Shown: positions 23,123-33,345, counted from the first letter of the stretch. The stretch: DNA of 64,000 bases from Melampsora larici-populina 98AG31 (GCF_000204055.1 NW_006768779.1:1537620-1601619), one strand, 5' to 3'. Translations and numbers: made by a program. The notes: a model not told the origin generated them from the sequence alone.

Positions 23123-23645
23123 ATGAAAAAGAATTTTGTAACTACTCATCCTCTATGATAATCTGACCCATTCTAAAAAATTTAACCGAAGAAAGAAAGA
23201 GAAAATTGAAAAAAAATGGCATGACTCGCCCTTGAAAAGTTGACCATGACTCGTCCCAATGCAATGAAAGTTTGTTGAATAACGTGAAAGTAATTGATTT
23301 TGTCGTAAAGATTAAAATAAGAAAAAAAAATGAATTCAAAAGGAAATGAAAAAATTGAAAAGAATAAAAAAAAGAAACCTAAATATTATCCATCATGTTT
23401 ACCCATTTGAAGATGTTGTTGATTAATTCGTACTTATAAAAATGATATGAAAATAATAAAACTTGAGGAATCTTGAAGATCTTGCAGTACATGTTGCAGT
23501 TTTGATGTTCGTTTGCTTGAATTGAACCTGTTATGAATAAAACATGCCATACGCCCAGTTCGGTGCTCACATGTGTGGCCAAGGTAATGTTTTATACACA
23601 ATTTATTGGCGTAGTTGCCCGGCGGTGCATACTTATGGGAGGAAC

Positions 23646-26600
23646 TTACTTTGATACCTCTGTATCGCACTCCTCCTCCCTCCAATGGTACCTCTTCAGC
23701 TTCGATATGTGAAAGACGTCGTGGGATTTATCATTGTTGTTAAGCTTCAGTCGGAAATTGCGGCCGCCATTCAGGGCTTCCTTGACTTCGTAGGGACCGT
23801 CATAGCGGGGTCGTAGTTTTGATGTTGGTCTACCGTTCCCACCAACTACTTGCTGTTGATCCTTGCTATCGATTAGTACCCAGTCACCCACCTCCAGTAC
23901 TTCACCGTTAGCGTGTCGATTTTTATAGTGTACTGCTTGGGTGATCCTACTGGTCCATAATTTGTCACGGTACTGCGCCCAAGCTGCTTGTCGATCCTCA
24001 ATCCATTTTGATGTGTCTGAGCCCACCGATTGTAAGTTTCCTGTAACTGGGAACAGTCGAGGCTTGCGGCCAAAAACAAACTCGAAGGGTGAGACGCCCG
24101 TGGCGACGTTCAATGCACTGTTGATAGCAAACTCGACTGAGGGTAATGAGGTAAGCCAGCGTCCGTGCCGACTGGTGACCATTTGTCGTAAGATTTGGAC
24201 AATTGTTTTGTTTGATTTTTCGCTTCGTCCGTCTGCCTGTGGGTGGTAAGCTGTTGTGAGGTTGACTTTGATTTTCATCAATGAATTGAGTTCTTGCCAA
24301 AATCGCGATGTCCAGGCTTTGTCCCTGTCGCCTATCATACTCCTTGGTGCGCCAAATATTGCTAACCAGGAACCAAAAAGACGCTGGGCTGTTTGTTCTG
24401 CAGTATCTGTTTGACGTGTTGGAATAGCACACACAAAGCCTGTCAGTCGACACGTGCACGAGAGGATCATATCGTATCCTCTGACCTTTGGAAAGGGACC
24501 AATGAAGTCAAGACATATGTCGTCCATTGGTAAGCGTGGCACGTCGGTAGCTTGTAGTCTCCCTGAAGGCAGTGTCGTACGGCTTTTAGATCTCTGACAG
24601 CTATCGCATGTTGATATTAATGATTTGACGTCGTTTGCCATCTCAGGCCAGAAGAATTGCCCACGTACTTGCGCTAGAGTCTTCAGAGTGCCTAGATGTC
24701 CCAAAGCCAAATGAGTTCGTTCAATAAGTTGTCTACGTAACCCTCTGACTTCGGGGATCACTAGTCTGCCGTCAATGAACATCAGATTCTCACGCCATTC
24801 AGTGCCTTCTCGTAACGGTAATGTTTTGTTGACGCGTTTGCAGAAGTTGTCGGTTTCATAGCCAGCTTTGATCGTGTTTAAGGTTGTCTCATCCAATGAT
24901 CCGTCCATTTGTAACACGGCTACTTCATCTGCTCTGTATAGTGCATCTGCCACAGAGTTCTCTTCACCCTTGATGTAATTGAAGTCGAGGTCAAATTGAG
25001 ATAGTGTTTCAAGCCATCTTGCTTGTCTCCAGCTAATGTTTTGTTGCGTCAATAGATGCGTGAGGGAGTGATGATCAGACATGACATTGATCTTCATGCC
25101 CAAGAGTAATAATTTCCACTTCTGTAACGCATTCACAACCGCCAATAATTCCTGCTCGTGTACCGGATAGTTACGTTCAGCAGGCGTCATTGTTCTGCTT
25201 TCGTATGCGATGGGTGAAGAGGTGTCCCATTTAGCGCCTTGAAACAAGGCTGCTCCTAAGCCATGACCACTGGCATCTGTGAATAACCAGAGTGGATCAT
25301 CAGTTTCGTAATCAAGTTGTTTGAGGACTGGAAGCGTAGTGATTATTCGTTTGATGTTTTGGAATGCGTCTTCCTCCTTTGATCCCCACTGGAATGGTTC
25401 GTTCTTTCGTTTCGTACTTGTCAGAGGAGAAAGAGTGCCCACATAATGAGATAATCCGTCAATAAATTTTTTCAGGAATTGCACAGTGCCTAAGAATTTG
25501 AGCAACTGCTTCTGCGTTGATGGTGTCTTCCATTTTGCTAATTTCTTGACTTTGGCGTCATCTGGGCATACTCCATCTCCGCTGATCTCATGTCCTAAGA
25601 AGTTTATTTTGGTTCTGAAAAGTTTTCTCTTTGACGGTGAACAGTATAGTTTTGCGGCTTGTAATCGTCGTAAAACTTCCCTTACATGCAACTCGTGTTC
25701 TTCAACTGTCTTAGAGAAAACTACCACGTCATCAATATACACAACACAATATGTGCCAATGATGTCGCCTAGCGCTTCTTCTACACGACTTTGATGTGTT
25801 GCAGGTCCATTTGTCAGGCCCATTGCCATGACTGTCCACTCGAAGAGTCCAAATGGAGTCTTAACTGCTGTCAGTGGTATATCCTCCTCACGCATTCGAG
25901 TTTGAAAGAATGAATTGATTTGATCGATTATTGAAAATATTTTCCCCGTACTCACTAGCCTAACTGACTCATCAACATTAGGGAGTGGACTTCTATCTTT
26001 TACCGTGTATTTGTTTAAAGTTCTATAATCACACACCCACCTTGGCAATGCGTTAGGATCCTTCTTTGGAATGATCATTGAAGGTGACGCGTATTGACTG
26101 GTTGATTTTCGAATTCTTCCTGCCTTTAGGTGTTGCTGAATGAGTTTATTCCACGCAGGTAAGTACTTCTGCGGATAGTTATATTGTTTTTCATTGATTG
26201 TCACATTTGAGTCTGTCAAAACAATCTTGTGTCTGACTTTTGAGGAAGCATTCTGCCCTTCAGGCGGAATAAAATCATCCTGTTCATCATCATCGACAGC
26301 CGGCAATTCATCAGGAAACAAGTTTGAAAATTCACGCAATACTTGCTCTTCTCGGGCGGACAGGTCTCGGCTTTTCTCAACTCTTTCAAGATTTTGAATA
26401 ACACATGATATCATTGATTTGGTCATTGCATTAGTAATTTCGTTCTTTGTAGTTTCTTCCAATAGGACTGTCTTGGTAGGTACATGTGTCACAGAACGGT
26501 TATGCAAGGAGACATCTAAGTGAAATTTAGTGAGGAAAGGTGTACCAAGAATCACGTCGTATGAGGTGCCCAATGGTGCAATCTTGAAGAACGTTGACCC

Positions 26601-28835
26601 AAAGCGCAACTTTGGATCATCGGAACTGACATTAGCAAAAGAAAACTCCTTGATGACATAAGGTGTGGTGTTGGTAGAAATCGCAAGGCTCACTTCGACA
26701 GGTGACACCAGCTTTCTACGAGGTATTTTTGCACGATTTGCTGTTGCTTCCGACATCAAGTTGGCTTCGGCTGCTGAGTCAATGAGCGCACGGAGAGGGG
26801 TACCATTAATCATCAATCGCAGGATGATGGACTTAGTGCGAGACTGATCTTCTACGCACCCTGAAGCTTCTTCTTCCATGTGTGCAATCAAGATTCGGTC
26901 CGCTTCTTCGTAACGCGCAATCTCTTTGTCAGATAGATCTGGGGCGACAGGGGTTGATTTGAATTGTTCCATGGCTCTGACTGGTAATTGTGTAGTCGGT
27001 CGTCCGGCAGGCTTTTGTGTGGGTGCTCCCGCTGGACCGCTGGATCTTGCGGTTGTCGAAGCATAGGTGGTGGCGTTAGTTGTACGACATTGAGGACGCG
27101 GTCCTGGGTCAAATACACTCAGTGGAGGTAGAACAATGTACGGTCCCTTGATTAGACCTTGGCAGTGGGGGTTGCCACACTTGGTACGACACGCTGAGCA
27201 TATTCCTAGGTGTCTCAAGTATTGATGGTAATGCCAAGCGGAGTCCGCCCTTTCGTCAGTAGTGCGTCGGTCGTTGGTCCAGGTTGATTGTCGTGGTTGA
27301 GCATAAGAACGCGGGTTACTGGAGTGATTCGACATCGTGACTTGGTTCGGAGTGACTTTGGGAACCAAATTACTGGCTTGTAATAATGCCCAGATGTCTG
27401 ACGCGGCTGCTATGAAATCAAGCCATTTGAATCGTTCGACCTTCAACAATCGTCGGTCCGTCACCCAGCGTTGAAATACATCTGGTGTTCCCCACACTAC
27501 GTACTCTGCCAAACCTTTGACTGAGATTGAGCTCTCTATTTCAATTAGACTATAAAGATCTCGGGCCCGATTTGCATAGGTCTTGAAGTCTTCTTGAGGC
27601 TTGATCTTGAGCTGTCGGATTGATTGCTCCGTGTCGTATAGCCAGGTTGTTGGTAAGGTTTCGACCGCTAACGCATGCATGATCTCCCCCCAGGTCATCT
27701 CACTTAGTTCTGATTCCATACTCCGAAGCCAGTTACCTGCTCTTGGTTCAACTATGATACTGCCTAATAAAATAAGCCGTTCCTTCACGTCGTCGAGCCT
27801 CTTCAATCTGAAGAATTGCTCTACCAGTCGTCGCCAGTTGAATAGAGCTGTCGGGTCTTCAACTGGGCCTGTGAACTTCGGTGCGTCTGACAGTTTGATG
27901 TCACAAGCTCGCACTGGCTTGTCGGACTGGATAGTGGTGTCGATGAGAGGTCCCATTGGCGATCGAGTCGGTGCAGTTGTCAACGGCGCCACTGCCTCCA
28001 TGAACGAGACTCGGTGTGGCTCCAAACCAGGTGGTCCTAGGGATTGTTGGCTCCAAGCTGTTGTGTTTGTCTGAGCAGTCGCTGGTGGAGGGTCTGGGAC
28101 GTCGTCAGAGAGGTAATCGACTTGGCCACCAGGAGAGGGCGTCAAATGCGTGGTTTCGGCTGGCGCCACGGTAGTGATGGAGGTCGTCGGTGCTAGCGGC
28201 GTGCTTTGAGCATTGCTCATGACATTTCTTGGTCCCAAGGGCGTAGGAGTTCCCGAGTCCTTGTATCGATTGAAAGGGTTGGAACCACCTACTGTACCAC
28301 CCGATCCTCCATTCCTATCGTCTGCTGTCATCGTCGCGTCGTACGTAGAAAGGAGACGCGACATAGAGGCTTCTAGCGCCAAGATTCGCGACCGATCCGC
28401 TTGTAGAGTCGAGACTTCAGCTTGTAATTTTGCAATAAGCTCGTCCTTCGTACAATCCTGCTCCTTACTCTTGCCTTTACCACTGTCTGATTCACCTCCT
28501 TCCATTCTTGATGGTTGTTGTGGCGTGAAAATAAAACTACCAGGGGGCTGTGGTGTTAAGTCAAGTCTGGAGTTGAAGAATTCCTGCACAATTCGCGCGT
28601 CTTCTGGTATGGTTTTGTCGTTTGGATCTGGTAAGGTAATGGTTGGTAAAGTGTTGACTGGTGTAGCTTGGATTGTATAATTCGTTTCAGGTGTGTCAAG
28701 AGGGACTTCTAGTCTATAGTTGTAGCGAGGGGCTGGCGGTGCGGCTGGGCTTTCGATGGCAGATTGGCGTTGGCGTTGACGTTTTAAAATTATCTCCGGG
28801 TCACTTGTGAAATTTGCTGGTAAGTCAAACCCCAT
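23646..28835 (-). CDS. Gag-Pol polyprotein of the Ty3/gypsy element (1,729 aa)
   Basis: A single ORF from ATG 28835 fuses Gag and Pol without a frameshift. Order: low-complexity N-terminus; gag-type domain around residues 310-480; an atypical Cys-rich cluster CSACRTKCGNPHC near 545 in place of a clear CCHC knuckle; retropepsin-like protease with ALIDSAAEANL (Asp near 686, DSA instead of the usual DS/TG); reverse transcriptase with YIDDVVVF at 1033; RNase H with TDASGHGLGAALF near 1187; integrase with an H-H-C-C zinc motif (about 1375-1410) and catalytic D1443, D1503 and E1539, i.e. D-59-D-35-E; and a C-terminal GPY-type module near 1678. The protein ends shortly after HISKLKRYH, so no chromodomain is visible. 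All catalytic landmarks are intact, so the copy may be active. Order RT-RNaseH-IN places it in Ty3/gypsy. Confidence 0.95.
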   Translation of the reverse strand: MGFDLPANFTSDPEIILKRQRQRQSAIESPAAPPAPRYNYRLEVPLDTPETNYTIQATPVNTLPTITLPDPNDKTIPEDARIVQEFFNSRLDLTPQPPGSFIFTPQQPSRMEGGESDSGKGKSKEQDCTKDELIAKLQAEVSTLQADRSRILALEASMSRLLSTYDATMTADDRNGGSGGTVGGSNPFNRYKDSGTPTPLGPRNVMSNAQSTPLAPTTSITTVAPAETTHLTPSPGGQVDYLSDDVPDPPPATAQTNTTAWSQQSLGPPGLEPHRVSFMEAVAPLTTAPTRSPMGPLIDTTIQSDKPVRACDIKLSDAPKFTGPVEDPTALFNWRRLVEQFFRLKRLDDVKERLILLGSIIVEPRAGNWLRSMESELSEMTWGEIMHALAVETLPTTWLYDTEQSIRQLKIKPQEDFKTYANRARDLYSLIEIESSISVKGLAEYVVWGTPDVFQRWVTDRRLLKVERFKWLDFIAAASDIWALLQASNLVPKVTPNQVTMSNHSSNPRSYAQPRQSTWTNDRRTTDERADSAWHYHQYLRHLGICSACRTKCGNPHCQGLIKGPYIVLPPLSVFDPGPRPQCRTTNATTYASTTARSSGPAGAPTQKPAGRPTTQLPVRAMEQFKSTPVAPDLSDKEIARYEEADRILIAHMEEEASGCVEDQSRTKSIILRLMINGTPLRALIDSAAEANLMSEATANRAKIPRRKLVSPVEVSLAISTNTTPYVIKEFSFANVSSDDPKLRFGSTFFKIAPLGTSYDVILGTPFLTKFHLDVSLHNRSVTHVPTKTVLLEETTKNEITNAMTKSMISCVIQNLERVEKSRDLSAREEQVLREFSNLFPDELPAVDDDEQDDFIPPEGQNASSKVRHKIVLTDSNVTINEKQYNYPQKYLPAWNKLIQQHLKAGRIRKSTSQYASPSMIIPKKDPNALPRWVCDYRTLNKYTVKDRSPLPNVDESVRLVSTGKIFSIIDQINSFFQTRMREEDIPLTAVKTPFGLFEWTVMAMGLTNGPATHQSRVEEALGDIIGTYCVVYIDDVVVFSKTVEEHELHVREVLRRLQAAKLYCSPSKRKLFRTKINFLGHEISGDGVCPDDAKVKKLAKWKTPSTQKQLLKFLGTVQFLKKFIDGLSHYVGTLSPLTSTKRKNEPFQWGSKEEDAFQNIKRIITTLPVLKQLDYETDDPLWLFTDASGHGLGAALFQGAKWDTSSPIAYESRTMTPAERNYPVHEQELLAVVNALQKWKLLLLGMKINVMSDHHSLTHLLTQQNISWRQARWLETLSQFDLDFNYIKGEENSVADALYRADEVAVLQMDGSLDETTLNTIKAGYETDNFCKRVNKTLPLREGTEWRENLMFIDGRLVIPEVRGLRRQLIERTHLALGHLGTLKTLAQVRGQFFWPEMANDVKSLISTCDSCQRSKSRTTLPSGRLQATDVPRLPMDDICLDFIGPFPKVRGYDMILSCTCRLTGFVCAIPTRQTDTAEQTAQRLFGSWLAIFGAPRSMIGDRDKAWTSRFWQELNSLMKIKVNLTTAYHPQADGRSEKSNKTIVQILRQMVTSRHGRWLTSLPSVEFAINSALNVATGVSPFEFVFGRKPRLFPVTGNLQSVGSDTSKWIEDRQAAWAQYRDKLWTSRITQAVHYKNRHANGEVLEVGDWVLIDSKDQQQVVGGNGRPTSKLRPRYDGPYEVKEALNGGRNFRLKLNNNDKSHDVFHISKLKRYHWREEECDTEVSK

Positions 28836-29011
28836 GAAGCGTTGGTTGTCAATTGATTCGTGAGAGTTCTCACGGTTGTCGTCTTACTTCTTGTCGATCA
28901 ATTCTGGTTTTTTGGCGAGAAAGATTTGAAAAAAATTGAAAAAAAGGAATCTGATTCGTTGGGTTGAAAGGAATAATTGGAAAATTGATATGATGTTATA
29001 GAATTAAAAAG

Positions 29012-29349
29012 TGTAAGACTCGGGTAGGAGTCTTCACTGAAGGGTGGCACGACGGGAGCTAAAGCTCCAAGGTTAATTCTATAACCCAACTATATTCCCA
29101 AAATAGACAACTAGCTCCATCCGAAGAGTATTCGGTCAAGAAGAGTAACACATCAGATACGCTCTACAAGATAAAAGAGAAAAGAGACAGAGAGAAATGA
29201 ATATAAGATAAAGGCTCACCTAGCTCCATCCGAAGAGTATTCGGTGAAGAAGAGTCTTCATGGAGCTAGGGTGTCTCTGACTACAAGTAATCCAACTACC
29301 CGTCTACAACCATACATCTAAGCCATACCTCTACATGTAACACCTTACA
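29012..29349 (-). repeat. 5' LTR of the gypsy element
   Basis: This is the second 338-bp LTR, differing at two bases from the copy at 22772-23109. Transcription is expected to start within it. The sequence just inside it on the minus strand (CTTTTTAATTCTATAAC...) has no TGG start typical of a tRNA-primed binding site, which is unusual. Confidence 0.95.
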
Positions 29350-29508
29350 GTAGTAATCCACACCTTTAATGAAGTGGCACTGGTTGTTTGGTCTCTTATA
29401 GGTAGGATAAGCATCCTTGGCGAGTTCGGTCATCTCGCAAAACGGATGTGGATATCCAAGTCAACATTCGGAACCAGTCCAGCATTTGAAATTCTCACAT
29501 GGCCCATG
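29350..29508 (-). pseudogene. Helitron Rep fragment between gypsy element and MITE
   Basis: The minus strand encodes HGPCENFKCW, then GYPHPFCEMTELAKDAYPTY and a CHFIKGVDYY end. This is the Helitron Rep segment (HGPCG...C...FPKPF...T...YP.YRR). A TGA at 29461-29463 interrupts it, so the Helitron protein was already broken or decayed afterwards. It joins in frame rightward across the MITE (FML/HGPC) and leftward across the gypsy element (VDYY/DNHNVV). Confidence 0.85.
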
Positions 29509-29510
29509 TA

Positions 29511-29976
29511 CAGTCAAACCCGCGCACATGCATACCCGCGCACATGCATAACCAGCCAAAATGCATAAGTTTTGGTTTCCACCCAGCTGGTGCGGGCCAA
29601 TTTTGTCATCAATTGCATAATTATGTCAAAAACCATAATGCATACTTCTTTTCAAGTCCCCAAAGTCATAATGCATGCCCACAAAGCGCCCCAGGATGTT
29701 TTTTTTTTCCATTGAACTCTGATCGAATCCTTTGCAAGTAGGATTTTGGCAACATCAGGCAGCAATGAGCCCTCTATGGGGTCAAACCGACCCCTAGTGG
29801 TGTTTTTTTCTGTGTCGAAAAAATATCTTGTCCTTGTAACCGCGCAAAATACAAACATACTATTGCATAAACTTATACAAATATGCATTATGGGGGTGCA
29901 TGCCTATTTGCATAACCTGCGATAATGCATAGCAAAAATTGTCTCCCCAATTTATGCATTAGCGCGGGTTTGACTG
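29511..29976. mobile_element. TA-flanked MITE with CAGTCAAACCCGCGC ends (466 bp)
   Basis: The left end CAGTCAAACCCGCGC is mirrored at the right end (GCGCGGGTTTGACTG). TA flanks both sides, so it is a Tc1/mariner- or pogo-type non-autonomous element. Its interior repeats TGCATAA and CCCGCGCACATGCAT words near both ends. No transposase ORF is present. It is inserted in the Helitron Rep gene, and removing it with one TA restores the frame. A shorter relative lies at 35687-35862. Confidence 0.85.
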
Positions 29977-29978
29977 TA

Positions 29979-31722
29979 ACATGAATGTTGTCACTAAGTC
30001 AAATAAGTGGGCTTCTGTTGCTGGACCGGGAAGCTGTGCTGATATTAAACAATCAATTTGGTCGGGGGTTGTTGGTTTGCTTGCAGGGTCCAAACAAGAA
30101 TTGCATGAACATGAGGTAATCCTTGCTTTTGAAATTCCACAGTATAGACGTAAGCTAAACACTTTCCAAAAGGCTCTTGCTTGATGACATTGTCAAGTAA
30201 TGAATGAAACTTTGCGTGGAAAACACGGGCTGCTAAGTCTGGTCGATCCTTGGGAAGTTGGCCAGGTTCAAGAGATTCCAAGATTTCTGTCCATTTTGGA
30301 TCAGCTGTCATGGTCAGGAACAGGCTAGGATGCCCAAATTCAGCTACTAAACTCATAGCATCTTGATAAAGTTGCTGCATGTGTTGAGGACTGCCAATGA
30401 AAGTTGAAGGCAGTATCACTTGTTGTCCAACAACTTTGTCCTCCATCTCGTTGTTAAGGGCTTCAACCACCCCAGTGTACAATTTGGCACGGAGCTCTTT
30501 TCGGTGAAATCTGATAAATTGAAGGCAGGAGTGTTTGACACAGACATACATATCTACAGCAAATTCTTGGAAAAGCTGGCCTGACAATAAAATAATGGAG
30601 AAAGAATACCTATGGAAAAGCAAGTAAGTGAACCATTCCAAGTTTGTGACTTGGCCATCAGGTCCTAATTTAGTATCAAAGTATCATTGTCAGTTGTATT
30701 TGTGAGTCTACATTTTAAACCAAAATGACGTACTTGCCGCAGTGGGATTTGAGAAATTTTCCTGCCATGTCTGTGATCCGTATGGGAACAATAATGGGTA
30801 CCTCAGCGCAAAATATGCTGTGTGTAGTTCTGAAATACGTTGTTTGTCGCCAGTTTGGTGTTGCAGTACAATATCTTGTTGTCAAGCACCAATTTGTCCG
30901 TCTCCTTCAGGGATGGCGGCAAATTCATTCACAGTTGGGTGGTTGTAGCGCCGGTGATCAGCACCGGGGGCAGTTGTTGTGTTAGTTTGTAGAGATCAAG
31001 TGTCACCATTGTTACATATTGCAGCTGCGCTTCAAAATACTTGAGCATACGGGTTGTATAAGTCCATGAAGCGTTGGAATAACTTCAAGATTTGAGGATT
31101 GAGCTGATGGTTGAAGTGTTGATTGCAAGCGTGGGCTTTGGCTTTGCCACCACCTTGGTAAACAAAAATTTGAGCAAATCCCGGGTTATTTCCGGGTGAA
31201 GGCATTAAAGAACCAATAATGTGCAACAACTGGCCAAAGATTCTGAAGATATAGACTCCACGTTGGCCCATGACTGATTGGTCAATTGTTGCGCCAAGCA
31301 ATGTGGAAGACATTGCGTTATTATATTTCTGGATTTGAGTTTGGAACTCAATAGCAACTGAACCGCAGGCCTCATTAGTCCCAATTTGCCTTAAGATCAC
31401 TTCAGCACTCACTATCATTTTACTCAGTTAGGAGCGCATGGTAAAATGGTGGAATATCTTGACCAACATCTTCAGCAAAATAACGGAGAGGCATCTCAAC
31501 CGCCCTGTGTTGGCAGCAATTGGCATAGGTAGACCTTAGCCAATTCACGTTCTTTACCCTTCTCTTGACTCTCCACCTGAGTGCACCACAGGCGGAGCAT
31601 TGGTCTTCCAGTTGTCCTATGTCATGCAGGATCTTGAGTTCGAAGCGAGTGCGTAGATTGATCTCACTACCTTGAATCTCAGTTCTAATTGCTGGACCCT
31701 TACGAGTTCTGTAAATGGACAT
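29979..31722 (-). pseudogene. Helitron Rep gene, N-terminal two thirds including the HUH motif
   Basis: Rep-type nuclease of a rolling-circle Helitron. Read leftward: 31722-31420 encodes the Helitron zinc-finger-like start with CSACGALRWRVKRR and a CCQH motif; 31418-31032 encodes YNNAMSSTLLGATIDQSVMG, GVYIFRIFGQLLHIIGSLMP and a NPYAQVF end; about 30985-30725 encodes RRYNHPTVNEFAAIPEGDG and ISELHTAYFALRYPLLFPYG; 30641-29979 encodes VGQQVILPSTFIGSPQHM, LFLTMTADPKW, the catalytic HUH motif within GLPHVHAILV, and a PTTPDQIDCLISAQLP block. A TGA (30884-30886) breaks the third segment. Introns or decay separate the segments. The gene continues at 29350-29508, 22722-22771 and 8458-8551. The helicase half is missing from the window. 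Confidence 0.88.
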
Positions 31723-32817
31723 CTGGCAAATTAGAAATCAAATGGTCAACTTGTGAAATTAGCTGAATTATCAATTTCGATGTGTTTTGAAGTTGACTTT
31801 ACCTTAGTCCCTGTGGATTGCCTACCAGATTAACCAAGGAGGTTCTGCTTTGATGTAATTCAAGCTGCAGTCAGTATGTTGGTCTATTTCAGACCATCAA
31901 AGTGGTTTACTTACCTTCAAGTCTTGATAGTGGATCACGGCCAGTCTTTGTTATTGTACGGGCAGTCCTTAAGTTCCTAGAAACCTCAATAAACAGTGTC
32001 AAATTATCAGTTGTGGAGCAGCCCTAATTTCAAGAATGCTCAAAATTTGAAACAAACGATGCTACCGGGACTCACCTAAACTCACCAATATTGTAATATG
32101 TATATCCTTTGTGTCATACTCCATCTTTTGAAGTTCTCAAACAGTGTTTGTTCCTGCCTCATTAGCACAAAAAGTGAGAACTGATCCTCCAGGGTGCCTT
32201 TGTTATTGTACTTGATACTTTCAGTCCCGCACTTTTGTGTTACTTCAAAATCTAAAGCTTGGATGCAGCAAAAGAAATTGTTCAAAGCCAACAGATATCA
32301 AGCAGAGATTCAAGAATCATGGGGCAGCTTGTACTTAGAAATACTCTGACAGTTGTGTCAATCAACAAGTTGTCTTCTGGATTCCACTTTCATCTTGACG
32401 GTTGGTACAGATTGGACTGGGAGTTCCAGTCTAAGAATTTAAAACAACTTTCTCCGTGTACCAATACAGAAAACCAAATTGCTTATATTCATATCTGAAC
32501 ACTTGTGAGATTTGCCAAATTTGGGTACTTCAGTAGCTCTTCAGTACACACATGTAAATTGCTCTGTTTTACGGAGTGAATTGATCATAGGTGCTGAAGG
32601 AGTTAGAGGAGTATACTGGTGAATCACCACATCTTGTGGAAAAGCTTTGTCTGTGCACTACTTCAGTCCACCTGTGTGTACTGAAAAGCACCGAGTGTAT
32701 TGGATGATACTGACACCTGTATCATTCTATGTCATTGTAAAACCGCCCTTTAGAATTTGTTAGTAAGATAGGTGGTTCTAAGGTGACCTAGAAATATCAC
32801 TAAGTCCCCCTCCTCCC
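31723..32817. other. No recognisable gene; possible Helitron upstream region
   Basis: The stretch holds only short ORFs. It lies upstream of the Helitron Rep start and could contain its 5' leader or terminus, but I could not identify a Helitron TC start. Confidence 0.35.
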
Positions 32818-32838
32818 AGGGGGGGCCTTGCCCCCCCT
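32818..32838. repeat. G7/C7 hairpin
   Basis: AGGGGGGG (32818-32825) and CCCCCCCT (32831-32838) form a perfect 8-bp stem with a CCTTG loop, and the G-run could alternatively stack as part of a quadruplex. It sits 15 bp before the start of the 20-bp minisatellite. Confidence 0.85.
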
Positions 32839-32852
32839 ACCGCACCAAAGGT

Positions 32853-33345
32853 AAATCTTACTACTTGAGCAAGAATCTTACTACTCAAATAAAATTCTTA
32901 CTACTTGAGTAAAATTATTACTACTGGAATCAAATCCTTACTACTTGAGTAAAATTATTACTACTGGAATAAAATTCTTACTACTCAAGTAAAATTATTA
33001 CTCCTGGAATAAAAGTCTTACTACTCGAGTAAAATTCTTACTACTGGAATAAGATTCTTACTACTCGAGTAAAAATCTCACAACTCAATCAAAAAACTCA
33101 CTACTTCATGGGAAATCTTACTACTTGAGTAAAAACCTTACTTCCCAAGCACCAATGTTACTACACAAGTAAGAATACTACTACTCGAGCAAACATCCTA
33201 CTACCCAAGTCACTAATTTCACTACGCAAGTGAGAAGTTACGACTTCAGCACAAAAAATTACAAACCCCTCACCGAATTTACTACCCAAGGACAAGTGTT
33301 TACTACTTAAGTAAGAATATTACTACTACATTCACATTCTCACTA
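32853..33345. repeat. Minisatellite, about 20-bp unit, about 24 degenerate copies
   Basis: The unit is approximately TTACTACTTGAGTAAAATTC. The core ACTTGAGT or ACTCGAGT is near-palindromic and alternates in orientation-neutral form (CTCAAG, CTCGAG, CTTGAG). Copies are most regular from 32853 to 33080 and decay toward 33345. It directly precedes the MULE-like gene beginning near 33.5 kb, so it may be part of that element's terminal or subterminal region. Confidence 0.85.

Larger units (their letters stand above)
22772..29349 (-). mobile_element. Complete Ty3/gypsy LTR retrotransposon, recent insertion
   Basis: The element is 6,578 bp with two 338-bp LTRs, each TGTAAG...CTTACA, and a 5-bp target duplication GTAGT (22767-22771 and 29350-29354). 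The LTRs differ at two positions (22811 A against 29051 G; 23032 C against 29272 T), so insertion is recent on an evolutionary scale. It is transcribed leftward: the right LTR is the 5' LTR. A purine tract AGGAGGGGAGGGA directly abuts the 3' LTR. One uninterrupted Gag-Pol ORF fills the interior. The element splits a Helitron gene, 45-50 bp from the CACTA insertion. Confidence 0.95.

Noticed and set aside
28213..28680. Plus-strand ORFs over the gypsy element
   Set aside because: They are antisense shadows of the Gag-Pol frame.
32818..32838. G7/C7 hairpin as a Helitron 3' end
   Set aside because: No CTRR follows at the expected distance on either strand.
32853..33345. Regularly spaced short repeats resembling a CRISPR array
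   Set aside because: The unit is a contiguous minisatellite without unique spacers and the sequence is eukaryotic.
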